64,000 bases of DNA from Indibacter alkaliphilus LW1 (GTDB taxonomy: Bacteria > Bacteroidota > Bacteroidia > Cytophagales > Cyclobacteriaceae), in contig NZ_ALWO02000052.1 of assembly GCF_000295935.2 (NCBI RefSeq), positions 1-64,000 on the forward strand, written 5' to 3'. Position numbers and translations under genes: made by a program. Shown one piece after another: positions 1-7,819 of this stretch. How positions within the stretch are numbered: position 1 is the first letter of the stretch; every line of letters starts with the position of its first letter. Under the pieces are notes generated by a model. That model had not been told where the DNA came from. It saw only the letters and a list, made by a program, of their open reading frames with translations, and made no database searches.

Positions 1-97
1 TTTCAGAATAACCTTGACCAATTTGTATAACTAGTCTATTATAAAGTTTTTGAGTTTCATTTAACTCTTTAATAATTTCAGTTTTAGTTTTTGGCAT
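1..97 (-). CDS. Small protein of unknown function, N-terminal part only
   Basis: An open frame starts at an ATG (complement of bases 95-97) and runs off the left edge. About 32 residues are visible. They begin MPKTKTEIIKEL and are rich in Lys, Glu and Leu, like a short amphipathic helix. It is not recognised. It lies upstream of repeat R1 and may belong to the same accessory region. A chance ORF is possible because so little is visible. Confidence 0.35.
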   Translation of the reverse strand, partial: MPKTKTEIIKELNETQKLYNRLVIQIGQGYSE

Positions 98-204
98 GGT
101 CTTTATTTTTTAAGGGTTTCTTTTTCTCAAATTGGCTCATAGTATTTACTTTTTGCAATTGCGTAACGCATTCCAAAATGGCATGCTTTTAATATTTCCC
201 AATC

Positions 205-298
205 ACCAAACCTACCATTTCCCCCCACCCAAAAAATACCCTGTACAGGGTAATTTCACCAATATAAATCAAAAAAGCCCCGGATTTCGGAGCTATTT
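205..298. repeat. Repeat R1: palindrome plus terminator-like hairpin
   Basis: This is the first of three copies of an intergenic element (others at 1553-1606 and 10044-10147). It has a C-rich lead (ccaaacctacc), then the 16-base palindrome TACCCTGTACAGGGTA (237-252), then an AAAAAAGCC...GGAGCT hairpin (271-294) followed by less perfect T-richness than in R3. R1 and R3 are in the same orientation and similar over about 90 bases. The element could be a terminator module, an operator, or the edge repeat of the island. Confidence 0.7.
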
Positions 299-469
299 AC
301 AAATAATGTCTAAGAATTCGAGGGTAAGAGTCCATGACTAAGCCTTGAACCAAAGGGTATCTTTGAGTGTCGGGAAAATAATAAGAAAAATCAGCAAAGG
401 CCATATTAGCAACTGGAAGCTAAAAGAAAAGGGATAGTCGGTGAAAACAGCGGCTATCCTATGCTTGAT

Positions 470-575
470 GAACCGCTCCCGCACGTGCGGGAAGACCCGT
501 ACCCCGAAAGCTTTCGGGGGTGGTGTGAGAGGCGCACCTCATCAGAGAAATCTGGCGAGGCCGTCTACTCAATTG
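470..575 (+). mobile_element. Degenerate group II intron 3' end, copy 1
   Basis: Shares GAACCGCTCCCGCACGTG, GAAGACCCGTAC and GGTGGTGTGAGAG with the element at 3056-3146 and ends in CTACTCAATT. The GAACCGC...GGTGGTGTGAGAGG...CTACTCGAT pattern is typical of domain V/VI and the 3' splice end of bacterial group II introns. Domain V is abnormal here: it contains the palindromes CCCGCACGTGCGGG and CCCCGAAAGCTTTCGGGG. No reverse transcriptase gene lies upstream. It runs opposite to the minus-strand gene whose stop is 14 bases further on. Confidence 0.5.
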
Positions 576-588
576 TATGCAGTTATTA

Positions 589-1455
589 TTATTCATTATC
601 TGTATGACCTTCTTTGGCTTTCTTCTGAGATTCTTCTATAACTTGGTCAACATTTTCCTCAATTACTTTTTCCTTTCCTTTTTCGTTCATTGCTGCCTTA
701 CTTTTCAGGTATTCAGGACTTGGCCAAATCTTATGTAGTTCATTTTCCAAAATCTCAGTTAGCTGAATACAAGCTTCATATGATTGCAAGAAGTATTGGA
801 CTGTTACGGGTAGATATATTCCTGATTTAACTCTAGAAAGCGGCCCTGCTTTAGCTAGATAGATATCATTTGCATATCCACTATTATGAATATGAATGTC
901 CCTAGTAGCTTTCAGTTCTATATACTTATGATAGATTGGATTCTCAAGTAAGTTTAAACCAACATAATTATGAAACTCTTCTGCAAACTCTTTGGGTGAT
1001 TTGTATGCGATTTCGTTTAAAATATTATCTACAATTCCAATTTTTATCGATTCAATAGAGTCAGCACCTAAGGCTAAAGAAACATCAATTTTTCTTTTGT
1101 TTGGAATTTTGCCTGGAAACTCAATCAATACGTTCTTCAGAATAAAGCTTAGAAGTGTCTCGGTCAAAGTAACTAATCTATAAATTCCATCTAAGGGCAA
1201 TTTAGTCTCACTCATAAATCGATACCTATTAATCAGCTCCTCCTTCGAATAAGTGATTGTTGAATTAATTGGTGTATCATCTGCCCTCCAACCAACAGGA
1301 TGGTCAATTTTAATGGTTTCCTCCTTATCCTCATCTATTAGTTGGATAACCCTATCATTTGAAAGTACAGTCAAATTGGCCAACTCTCCTTCAGCGAACA
1401 AAAGTGACCTCGTATATGATATTGCATTAAATAGTATATCTCCGAAATTTTCCAT
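589..1455 (-). CDS. HEPN-like protein, possible defence function
   Basis: A 288-residue soluble protein, not assigned to a named family. Around residues 182-195 it has RDIHIHNSGYAND, which fits the R-X(4-6)-H active-site pattern of HEPN ribonuclease domains. HEPN proteins are common in abortive-infection and toxin systems (family knowledge). The C-terminal 30 residues are a charged Glu/Lys helix. The start is a clear ATG. It is flanked by a group II intron remnant at the 3' side and repeat R2 at the 5' side, consistent with an accessory gene. Catalytic activity is inferred from one motif only, and the fold was not tested. Confidence 0.55.
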   Translation of the reverse strand: MENFGDILFNAISYTRSLLFAEGELANLTVLSNDRVIQLIDEDKEETIKIDHPVGWRADDTPINSTITYSKEELINRYRFMSETKLPLDGIYRLVTLTETLLSFILKNVLIEFPGKIPNKRKIDVSLALGADSIESIKIGIVDNILNEIAYKSPKEFAEEFHNYVGLNLLENPIYHKYIELKATRDIHIHNSGYANDIYLAKAGPLSRVKSGIYLPVTVQYFLQSYEACIQLTEILENELHKIWPSPEYLKSKAAMNEKGKEKVIEENVDQVIEESQKKAKEGHTDNE

Positions 1456-1552
1456 GGTTTAGTTTAATTGCATAAAACAATCACCTTCCACAGAAGCAGA
1501 TTGCATTCCTAGTTTGCATGCTATCAATAATATTGTTGATGATTCCCATTTA

Positions 1553-1606
1553 CCAAACCTACCCAATCCCCTCCAAACAAAAAATACCCTGTACAGGGTA
1601 TTTTTT
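1553..1606. repeat. Repeat R2 with a perfect 28-base palindrome
   Basis: Second copy of the R element. Bases 1579-1606 form a perfect palindrome: A6 TACCCTG / CAGGGTA T6. This is a strong stem with T tracts on both strands, so it could terminate transcription in either direction. It sits between the divergent genes at 589-1455 and 1757-2920, which is an unexpected place for a terminator. The palindrome may instead be a protein-binding site. The second hairpin of R1/R3 is absent here. Confidence 0.7.
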
Positions 1607-1756
1607 ATCTTTTATTTCTTTGTTTTCTTGTGATCAATAAAACAACATCTTTATAAATACTTGTATGTATTTTAAACTTAGGGAAATATTTAAAGGTGTA
1701 GGGTTAATATTAATTAATGCCATTCAAATAGTTATGACCGAATAAATCCTCAGCCT

Positions 1757-2920
1757 ATGAACTGGTTTAAAAATTTATTTAAATCACAAGACAAAATCTC
1801 AATTACTGTTGAAGGAGTTAATCCACAGACAGAAAATGAGTTTAGGTTTTTTCGTTTCGTTGAAAATGAACCTGTTTATTTTCTTGAGAGATGGTTCGAA
1901 GAGTCCAAAAAATTAGGACATAAATTTAAACCTCAATATTCAGAAGCAATCCTAAAAAAAATCCAAACTGGAAGTTTTAAGAATCCTCACAAGTTCCCTG
2001 AATACTTTAATTCTGATTTTGATTTCATCGCAATTGATTTTGAAACAGCCAATAACAATAGAGTTAGTGCTTGTGCTTTAGGCCTTGCATTTGTGAAAAA
2101 TGAAACTTTTGTACATAAGGAAAAGCATTTTATTCTTCCGCCCAAAGGAGAAAAGCTTTTAAGTACTCATACTAATTTGCATGGGATTACCAATGATGAT
2201 CTTGAGTTTTCTTTAAACTTCAGGGAACTTTGGGATTATGAACTCCATAAATACTTTAATAACAACTTAATTGTTTTTCATAATGCAAGTATGGATTTAA
2301 GTGTTATGAAGAGCCTATTTTCATTTTATGAAATTGAAAATTTCAACATCAATTATTTAGATACAATGAGGCTTGCGGAGAAAACTGGACATCCCAAAAA
2401 GCTTACTGACTTAGCAAAAAAATTCGATATAGAAATAACAAATCATCATGATCCTCAAGAAGATGCAGCAGTATGTGCAAATGTCTTTAGTGAATTGATA
2501 GAATTGTTTCCTGATTATAGAGAATTGATAAGGAATATTAGCTCAGATAATTCAGATGCTAAAAAATCATCCAAAGATCTCAGCCTAAAAGTCGAAAATG
2601 AGAATTTGGATATTATCAGGAAATATTCAAAAAGCAAAGAGGAACTTAATTCAATTTGTATTAAAGATTCTGGCTTTGTTTTTACAGGAGAGCTTACCGA
2701 GAACCGAGAATCTTGTAAAGAGTTTATTATAAAACACGGTGGTTTAATAAAGCCATCGATTACTAGTAAGGTTGATTTTGTAATAATAGGTGCTGGATAT
2801 GGTTGGTCTAAAATCCAAAAGATCCATGTACTGAATTCTCAAAAAAATAAAAACATCAAAATTCTTTCAAATGGAGACTTTTTAGAGTTGAAAAAAAGAT
2901 ATGATAACACCAATCACTGA
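1757..2920 (+). CDS. DEDDh 3'-5' exonuclease with C-terminal BRCT domain
   Basis: A 387-residue protein. Residues ~95-255 are a DnaQ-like exonuclease: FIAIDFETA (ExoI Asp and Glu), then VFHNASMDLSV (ExoII Asp), then HDPQEDAA (ExoIII His and Asp). Residues ~310-385 look like a BRCT domain (GFVFTGELTENRE, then ...HGGLIKPSITSKVDFVIIG), as in NAD-dependent ligases and related exonuclease fusions. The N-terminal ~90 residues are unassigned. It probably trims DNA 3' ends in repair or processing. The only plus-strand gene of the first 12 kb, it sits between repeat R2 and an intron remnant. Confidence 0.85.
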   Translation: MNWFKNLFKSQDKISITVEGVNPQTENEFRFFRFVENEPVYFLERWFEESKKLGHKFKPQYSEAILKKIQTGSFKNPHKFPEYFNSDFDFIAIDFETANNNRVSACALGLAFVKNETFVHKEKHFILPPKGEKLLSTHTNLHGITNDDLEFSLNFRELWDYELHKYFNNNLIVFHNASMDLSVMKSLFSFYEIENFNINYLDTMRLAEKTGHPKKLTDLAKKFDIEITNHHDPQEDAAVCANVFSELIELFPDYRELIRNISSDNSDAKKSSKDLSLKVENENLDIIRKYSKSKEELNSICIKDSGFVFTGELTENRESCKEFIIKHGGLIKPSITSKVDFVIIGAGYGWSKIQKIHVLNSQKNKNIKILSNGDFLELKKRYDNTNH

Positions 2921-3055
2921 CAGATAAACCTCCTAAATTAATCTCTAGAATAACTTTTGCTCTGCCTAAGAAGAAGATATTACGGATCTATACTATTCTT
3001 AAACCTCAAATACTCCCCGACAAAGTCATACAGGATGGCGCAACCTACAATCCAG

Positions 3056-3146
3056 TTAACCGCTCCCGCACGTGGGGGAAGACCCGTACGTATGGTGGTG
3101 TGAGAGTCTCAACCTGAGCCATTTGGCTCAGGTCGGGCTACTCGAT
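3056..3146 (+). mobile_element. Group II intron 3' end (domain V/VI), copy 2
   Basis: Contains ACCGCTCCCGCACGTG, CCCGTACGTATGGTGGTG and TGTGAGAG (domain V-like). A perfect 9-bp hairpin ACCTGAGCC/GGCTCAGGT (3112-3133, domain VI-like) follows, and the terminal sequence is CTACTCGAT. These are hallmarks of a bacterial group II intron 3' end. No intron-encoded protein or 5' end is found upstream, where the neighbour is the exonuclease gene. It points opposite to the cassette genes and ends 17 bases from the last cassette gene's stop. That matches the orientation rule of group IIC-attC introns, though the class itself is not established. Confidence 0.6.
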
Positions 3147-3162
3147 TAGGGAATGCTTTTCT

Positions 3163-4002
3163 TCATTTTTTTATGTTCCATGTCAAGCAGTTTATGATTC
3201 CTGTGTGTTTTGCAGGTTCATTGCTCTTGACTGTGATTATTTGTTTGTCAGGAAAAATTTCCTTTGACTTTTCAATTGCATCCTTGTCTGTTTCCTTTCC
3301 AAAAATTGGTAAAACTAAATGATTTTCTAATTCAAGATAGTTCAGGTAAAGTCCTGCGGCATCATCAAAATCTTCATTGCCATATGGGTTAAAAGGAAAG
3401 GTCTTCCATTTCAGTCCTGAATTATGTAAAGCTCCCAAAAAGTCAATGTAGTCTTTCTGGTCTTCATTGCTGAAGTCATTAATTAAAACTGTGTCTTGGC
3501 TAATAAATCTCGCCATTCCGTCAACGTGTCCAAGCCAATCTCCTTTCTCGACTGGAACAAAAAAAATGTCATTTACTTCAAAAAGGTTTTTCAGTTGTTC
3601 AATAAGCTTTAATTCAGGGATGGTATTGTTTTCAGTAAATATCTTGGTTGTCATCAGCACTTTATCATTCCATCTTGAAATGTTTCCGCCATCTAAAATT
3701 ATTTCAGATTTCACGGTTTTTATTCCAATGGCTTCACAAATTGAATCAACGTCAGAAATTGTCCTTGACCATTTTTTGGTTGAAATCAAATAGTCAGGTT
3801 TATAGGTGAACCTTACGAACTTATTTTCTGAAACTTGAACTGGCATGTAATCCACAGCCCAAACGTCCATTGTGTTAGGAAGAACTCCAAAGGGGATTTT
3901 TGCCTGTTCGAGCTTGGACATAAATTCTCTTGCAAACTCAGGATATTTGGTTGAAAGAATGTCCGCTATGAATACAAAATTTGTTTGGCTGTCAGTTATC
4001 AT
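3163..4002 (-). CDS. Agmatine/peptidylarginine deiminase-family protein
   Basis: A 279-residue member of the PAD_porph/agmatine deiminase superfamily, which hydrolyses guanidino groups (agmatine to N-carbamoylputrescine, or arginine-type substrates). Visible family motifs are DVWAVDYMP (~46), ILDGGNISRW (~101), GHVDGMARF (~157), and C-terminal TGIINCLTW, whose Cys is the expected nucleophile. It is shorter than typical agmatine deiminases (~340-370), lacking part of the N-terminus, and the usual RD of the first motif is VD. It overlaps the upstream glycosylase gene by 4 bases (ATGA), so the two are co-translated in one cassette. Substrate unknown. Confidence 0.8.
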   Translation of the reverse strand: MITDSQTNFVFIADILSTKYPEFAREFMSKLEQAKIPFGVLPNTMDVWAVDYMPVQVSENKFVRFTYKPDYLISTKKWSRTISDVDSICEAIGIKTVKSEIILDGGNISRWNDKVLMTTKIFTENNTIPELKLIEQLKNLFEVNDIFFVPVEKGDWLGHVDGMARFISQDTVLINDFSNEDQKDYIDFLGALHNSGLKWKTFPFNPYGNEDFDDAAGLYLNYLELENHLVLPIFGKETDKDAIEKSKEIFPDKQIITVKSNEPAKHTGIINCLTWNIKK

Positions 4003-4505
4003 TCTTTTGTAAAATAGTCTTTGTAAATTTTGGCTTTATCCTGCAAGTTCAATCTTCTATAAACCGGAGATGGAGATGGAAGAACTACTAAGTCCAAATG
4101 TTTTGGAAATTCAAAGTTCTCAATGAACTCCTTGTGAACCCCTTTACCCGTAAATAGAATTTGTTTGATATTTTTAGTTGTCAAAATTTCATTGATTGCT
4201 TTTTTGTTGTATTCCTTATTTATCAGGTTTTCATCAGAGTTTTTGTTTTCACTTCTTTGGCACGAGAGCAATATATCAGTAATTGCAATATTATTGTCCT
4301 TGAATAGTTTTTGTTTATTTTTCTTATCTGATAAGTCTCTATCGAAAACAATTTCGAGAATTTTCCAAAATTGATTTCTTGCAGCACAGTAGAACCAATC
4401 ATTCTCTCTTTTTGATTGAGTTGATTCTTTTCCTGGAAAACTACCTAAAATGAGTCTTGTACTGTCTTCTGGAATAAATGGTTCAAATGGATGTTGTTCT
4501 ATCAT
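3999..4505 (-). CDS. Uracil/hypoxanthine-DNA glycosylase-like protein
   Basis: A 168-residue protein of the uracil-DNA glycosylase superfamily, closest in pattern to DNA-deoxyinosine (hypoxanthine) glycosylases. LILGSFPG near residue 20, then WFYCAARNQFWKIL and a C-terminal VLPSPSP motif correspond to the family's active-site and base-recognition loops. It would excise deaminated bases. The ATG at 4505 is preferred. An in-frame TTG at 4529 would start inside the attC core site GTTGGGC. It overlaps the following deiminase gene by 4 bases. The exact substrate cannot be read from the sequence. Confidence 0.75.
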   Translation of the reverse strand: MIEQHPFEPFIPEDSTRLILGSFPGKESTQSKRENDWFYCAARNQFWKILEIVFDRDLSDKKNKQKLFKDNNIAITDILLSCQRSENKNSDENLINKEYNKKAINEILTTKNIKQILFTGKGVHKEFIENFEFPKHLDLVVLPSPSPVYRRLNLQDKAKIYKDYFTKE

Positions 4506-4523
4506 TCGCGTTTTTTTAAATAT

Positions 4524-4657
4524 GCCCAACGTTTCTCAGCTATACGCAGGCAGGGATTTTTACCACTGAACTTCCTACGAAGAACTGAACTTTAAATTTA
4601 CCACTTACCTGTCCTACGAAGCACGAAACCCCTGCTTGCGTATAGGTGATATTGTGC
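4524..4657 (-). mobile_element. attC recombination site A
   Basis: On the minus strand it starts near GCACAATATCACC after the helicase stop and ends with the core GTTGGGC, a perfect match to GTTRRRY. The arms pair: CACCTATACGCAAGCAGGG near one end is complementary to CCCTGCCTGCGTATAGCTG near the other. The AT-rich centre has two TTCTTCGTAG-like words. Length (~134) and imperfect dyad symmetry are typical of attC. It resembles site B across its whole length. Confidence 0.7.
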
Positions 4658-4668
4658 TTTCGTACTTT

Positions 4669-6819
4669 TCATTTTACTTTTTCAATCAAGTCTTTTAGTT
4701 TAGTATGGTACTCTTGATTTCCATAATTTATTAAAATAAGATTAGCTCTTGTTCTTGTTATACCTGTATACAATATCTCGTCAAAGGTCATTTGAAAATT
4801 GTAATCTTCAAGAATGAGGAAAACTGTTTCACTTTCCCATCCTTTAAAACTATGTATTGTGGAAATTTTTACCGTGCCACTATTCATATAAAAATGGATT
4901 TTTTTGTTATTCCGAATCATTTTAAGATTACCGGATTGTCTCTCAGGTCCAAATTCCTTCTTAAAACCTCCGAGCTCCTCTTTATATTTTTCCAAATAAT
5001 CCAAAAAGTCAGATAGTTTGGTGGAAAATCTCTCACAATAAAATTCAAGTTTGCCTCTAAAACGGTCTGGATATTCGACATACAAATCGTTTAATGTAAA
5101 CAAAGTACTAAGTTGATTGAAGCCCCTTGCTTCTGACCTATCATTTTGTCTTTTTATAAGTGTAATACCACTCTTAAGCCAATCAGGCCTGTTATTCTTT
5201 AAATAATTAAGTCCCATTCGATAAACCATTTCAAATGTTTCAAACATTGTGTTTGTGCGTTCATTTGAAGAATATCGGTAGAAAGCGTCAAATTTTTTAA
5301 GAAGCCCAATTGAATTTCCCAAAACAGTTATGTCATTAGGTGGAATATCTCTATTGATTGCATTCTCGTGAATTATTGTGTACAAGCTTGAAACACTATC
5401 AGCATTGGGGAGAAAAATGTAGTTAATACTACCTTGTTGATTTCTTTCAAATTCAATTTCAAGGGTTTGACTTTTTTGGTTAAATGAGTCAATTTCATAT
5501 TTATCCTTGAATATATCTTTTTGATAATGGATTGCTAAGTCTTTTATTTTGAAGCCGGAACGAAAACAGTTTTTCAGCTCGTTAACGCCCTTTACATTGG
5601 TTGAAATGTCTTTACCCTCAGTTTGATTGTTATATATATTCTGTTTTACATCACCAAACAAAACATACTCGCCATCTGTAACTAAAAAACATTCCTTGAT
5701 GATTTCCATCCAAGGTCTTTTATAATCCTGAATTTCATCAATTAAAATGACATCATAAGGTTTTATTTTGTCCTTATTCTCAATGAATAATTCTTTATTT
5801 GAGTAATATTCCTTTTCAAAATAATCATCTTTTTGTTCTTCTGTATATTCGTCAAATCCATCAGGAACTTTGATAGGAATTCCTAAATTATTAAGTTCAG
5901 AGTTTATGAATAAATGATAATTTGATATGACAAAATGTTCCCAAGAAAAATCTTCTCTAACCTTGCTTATTTTGTCTTTGATAAAATTTTTGAGTGTAAT
6001 GTTAAAAGTCAAGATAAGAACGTTGCCTTTCGTCCGCTTATGAGCTTGAACTGCTCTTGCAGCAAGTACAGTGGTTTTTCCTGAACCAACAACACCCTTT
6101 ATTCTCTGTTGTTTACGATTTGATTCATAGATTATTTCAAGTTGCTTTTGACTGTATCTTATATCTTCACCCTCTTCTTTTAAATGAACAGGTGGTTTGA
6201 GAAATCTCTTTATACTACTGTAAATATCATCTGTAAAAAGGAAAGAAGGTCGTTTAGAAATTAAATACCTGTTCTTTAGTAATTCTTTCAGGTCAAATTC
6301 ATTTAGGTTATCCCTCCCTATAAAATCTATATTATATTTGAGGAATGACAGGTATCGATTATCGTGTTCATAAGGTTCAACAAGGAGTTCCTTGATTTTA
6401 TCTGAGGTTGCATTATGAAAATATATAGCACAAGAAACAGTATTGAAATGCCTTATATCCTTTATCTTTTTTTCTAGTAAGTTTTCAATATGGAGTTCAA
6501 ATAAGTTGTCTTTGTATTTTAAGACTTGAGAAACTGGAGATTTATGAGTTTTTGTTTTGTTACTTTTTATTACAAAATTTTTTCTTTCATCAAGTTCATA
6601 GCTATTTAGGTCATAATCTTTTACTTCAACAATTAGGATTCCTTGTCCTTGCTTCATAATGACAATGTCTGGTCGGTCACCATTCATATATGGGTTGAAA
6701 TAAACCTCAAATGATTGGTCAAGTTGAGAATCCAAGAATTTAAGCAAATGCAATTCTCCTTCCTCAGGCTTTACCTTTAACGAAAGTATTTTGTCATATG
6801 ATGGAATTAAGGTCGCCAT
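4669..6819 (-). CDS. NERD nuclease-domain / UvrD-like superfamily 1 helicase
   Basis: A 716-residue fusion. Residues ~15-75 resemble the nuclease-related NERD domain (GELHLLKFL, PDIVIMKQGQG, ILIVEVKD; Asp-Glu-Lys as in restriction-type nucleases). From ~230 onward it is an SF1 helicase: Walker A GVVGSGKTT (~240), Walker B VILIDEIQD (~355), motif V-like STIHSFKGWE and C-terminal motif VI-like YTGITRTRANL. Such proteins unwind and probably cut DNA, and many belong to phage-defence systems (family knowledge). It is the sole gene of its cassette and unusually long for one. The native cassette promoter is not obvious. Confidence 0.85.
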   Translation of the reverse strand: MATLIPSYDKILSLKVKPEEGELHLLKFLDSQLDQSFEVYFNPYMNGDRPDIVIMKQGQGILIVEVKDYDLNSYELDERKNFVIKSNKTKTHKSPVSQVLKYKDNLFELHIENLLEKKIKDIRHFNTVSCAIYFHNATSDKIKELLVEPYEHDNRYLSFLKYNIDFIGRDNLNEFDLKELLKNRYLISKRPSFLFTDDIYSSIKRFLKPPVHLKEEGEDIRYSQKQLEIIYESNRKQQRIKGVVGSGKTTVLAARAVQAHKRTKGNVLILTFNITLKNFIKDKISKVREDFSWEHFVISNYHLFINSELNNLGIPIKVPDGFDEYTEEQKDDYFEKEYYSNKELFIENKDKIKPYDVILIDEIQDYKRPWMEIIKECFLVTDGEYVLFGDVKQNIYNNQTEGKDISTNVKGVNELKNCFRSGFKIKDLAIHYQKDIFKDKYEIDSFNQKSQTLEIEFERNQQGSINYIFLPNADSVSSLYTIIHENAINRDIPPNDITVLGNSIGLLKKFDAFYRYSSNERTNTMFETFEMVYRMGLNYLKNNRPDWLKSGITLIKRQNDRSEARGFNQLSTLFTLNDLYVEYPDRFRGKLEFYCERFSTKLSDFLDYLEKYKEELGGFKKEFGPERQSGNLKMIRNNKKIHFYMNSGTVKISTIHSFKGWESETVFLILEDYNFQMTFDEILYTGITRTRANLILINYGNQEYHTKLKDLIEKVK

Positions 6820-6849
6820 TAATTATCTGTGGGTCTTTTTTTGTATGAA

Positions 6850-6986
6850 GCACAACGGGATTCAGCTATATGCAGGCAGGGATTATTAGCACTAAACTTT
6901 CTACGAAGAAATAATCTTTAAATTTATCAATATCCTGTCCTACGAAGCACTAAACCCCTGCTTGAGTGTAGGTGATGTTATGGTGC
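6850..6986 (-). mobile_element. attC recombination site B
   Basis: On the minus strand it runs from GCACCATAACATCACC, immediately after the HEPN-like gene, to the core GTTGTGC. The central part (CAAGCAGGGGTTTAGTGC, TTCGTAGGACAGG, AAATTTAAAG, TTCTTCGTAG) is nearly the same as in site A. Outer arms are imperfectly complementary (CACTCAAGCAGGG with CCCTGCCTGCATATAG). This is consistent with recombination of cassettes between homologous attC sites. Confidence 0.7.
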
Positions 6987-6991
6987 GTAAT

Positions 6992-7819
6992 TCATTCCTT
7001 TTTTATTAAATTCAATATCTCTGTTTTTTCAATGCCAAATAATTTAAGTTCCCTTAAGTGAAATAAAACCTTCTTAGTATTGTGCATTGAAAGGTCTATT
7101 TCTCCATTATTTTTATCAATAATTTGTTGTATTTTTTTGTATGGTATTGACAGAATTGAGTGGTCAGTGTCAAAGCATATTGAATAGTCTTTAGAATTAT
7201 AAAAATTAAAAAGTTCAATCACTTTTTTGTCTTTAAAATAACTTTCTAAATGAACGAAGCAAAAATCTATGTCTGGTTCTGAAAAGTTCTTTTGAGAATA
7301 ATTAATTCTTTCTCTATGGTGCAAATACCAACTATAGGGGTCTAAATCATCTATTTGATTATCAAGAATTGGATCAGATAACTCGCCTTTCTTTTTTAGC
7401 TCTTTGACAAGTTCAATTGCTAACTGATGGTCTCCTTTTGCTTTCTTGTTAAATGCAACAAAACCTTCATCTTTCTTTAATTTTGTATAATATAATGCGC
7501 CATTACGTACAATTAAATGGCCGGAAAGTAAAATATCGCATCGAAGTAGGTAAAAAATTGAATAATATAATTTAACAATGGCCCAGCTTTGCTTCCCGTA
7601 ATGCAAATCTTCTATGGCACAAAAAAAACTTTCTAGTGCTTTAAAGAAATATGAAGAAATATCACTTTCTCTACAGTTCTTCAATGGAAGAACATCCTTT
7701 TCTTCAATTTTCCACTTTATGAAAATATGTTTGTATGAACCCCATTTCTCCACTTCATAGCAGTTCTGGGCATTTTCAATGTAGAGTTGAACATCGTTTC
7801 TTTTAAAACTTGTATTCAT
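6992..7819 (-). CDS. HEPN-like protein paired with a DGQHR protein
   Basis: A 275-residue protein of unknown function. Residues ~75-110 (AIVKLYYSIFYLLRCDILL) are a hydrophobic helix of the sort found in HEPN/nucleotidyltransferase-associated helical proteins. HHRERINYS near 170 fits an R-X(n)-N/H helix motif. The C-terminal third (DHSILSIPYKKI...) is separate and unassigned. The ATG at 7819 is preferred over a GTG just before it. It overlaps the end of the DGQHR gene by 17 bases, so the pair is translationally coupled and probably works together. Defence is the likeliest context but is unproven. Confidence 0.55.
   Translation of the reverse strand: MNTSFKRNDVQLYIENAQNCYEVEKWGSYKHIFIKWKIEEKDVLPLKNCRESDISSYFFKALESFFCAIEDLHYGKQSWAIVKLYYSIFYLLRCDILLSGHLIVRNGALYYTKLKKDEGFVAFNKKAKGDHQLAIELVKELKKKGELSDPILDNQIDDLDPYSWYLHHRERINYSQKNFSEPDIDFCFVHLESYFKDKKVIELFNFYNSKDYSICFDTDHSILSIPYKKIQQIIDKNNGEIDLSMHNTKKVLFHLRELKLFGIEKTEILNLIKKE

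Noticed and set aside
441-641. A 66-codon plus-strand frame
   Set aside because: It overlies the group II intron remnant and the end of the HEPN-like gene; no coding signal.
1-3162. A complete mobile group II intron
   Set aside because: No reverse transcriptase/maturase frame and no 5' end are visible, only 3' domain remnants.
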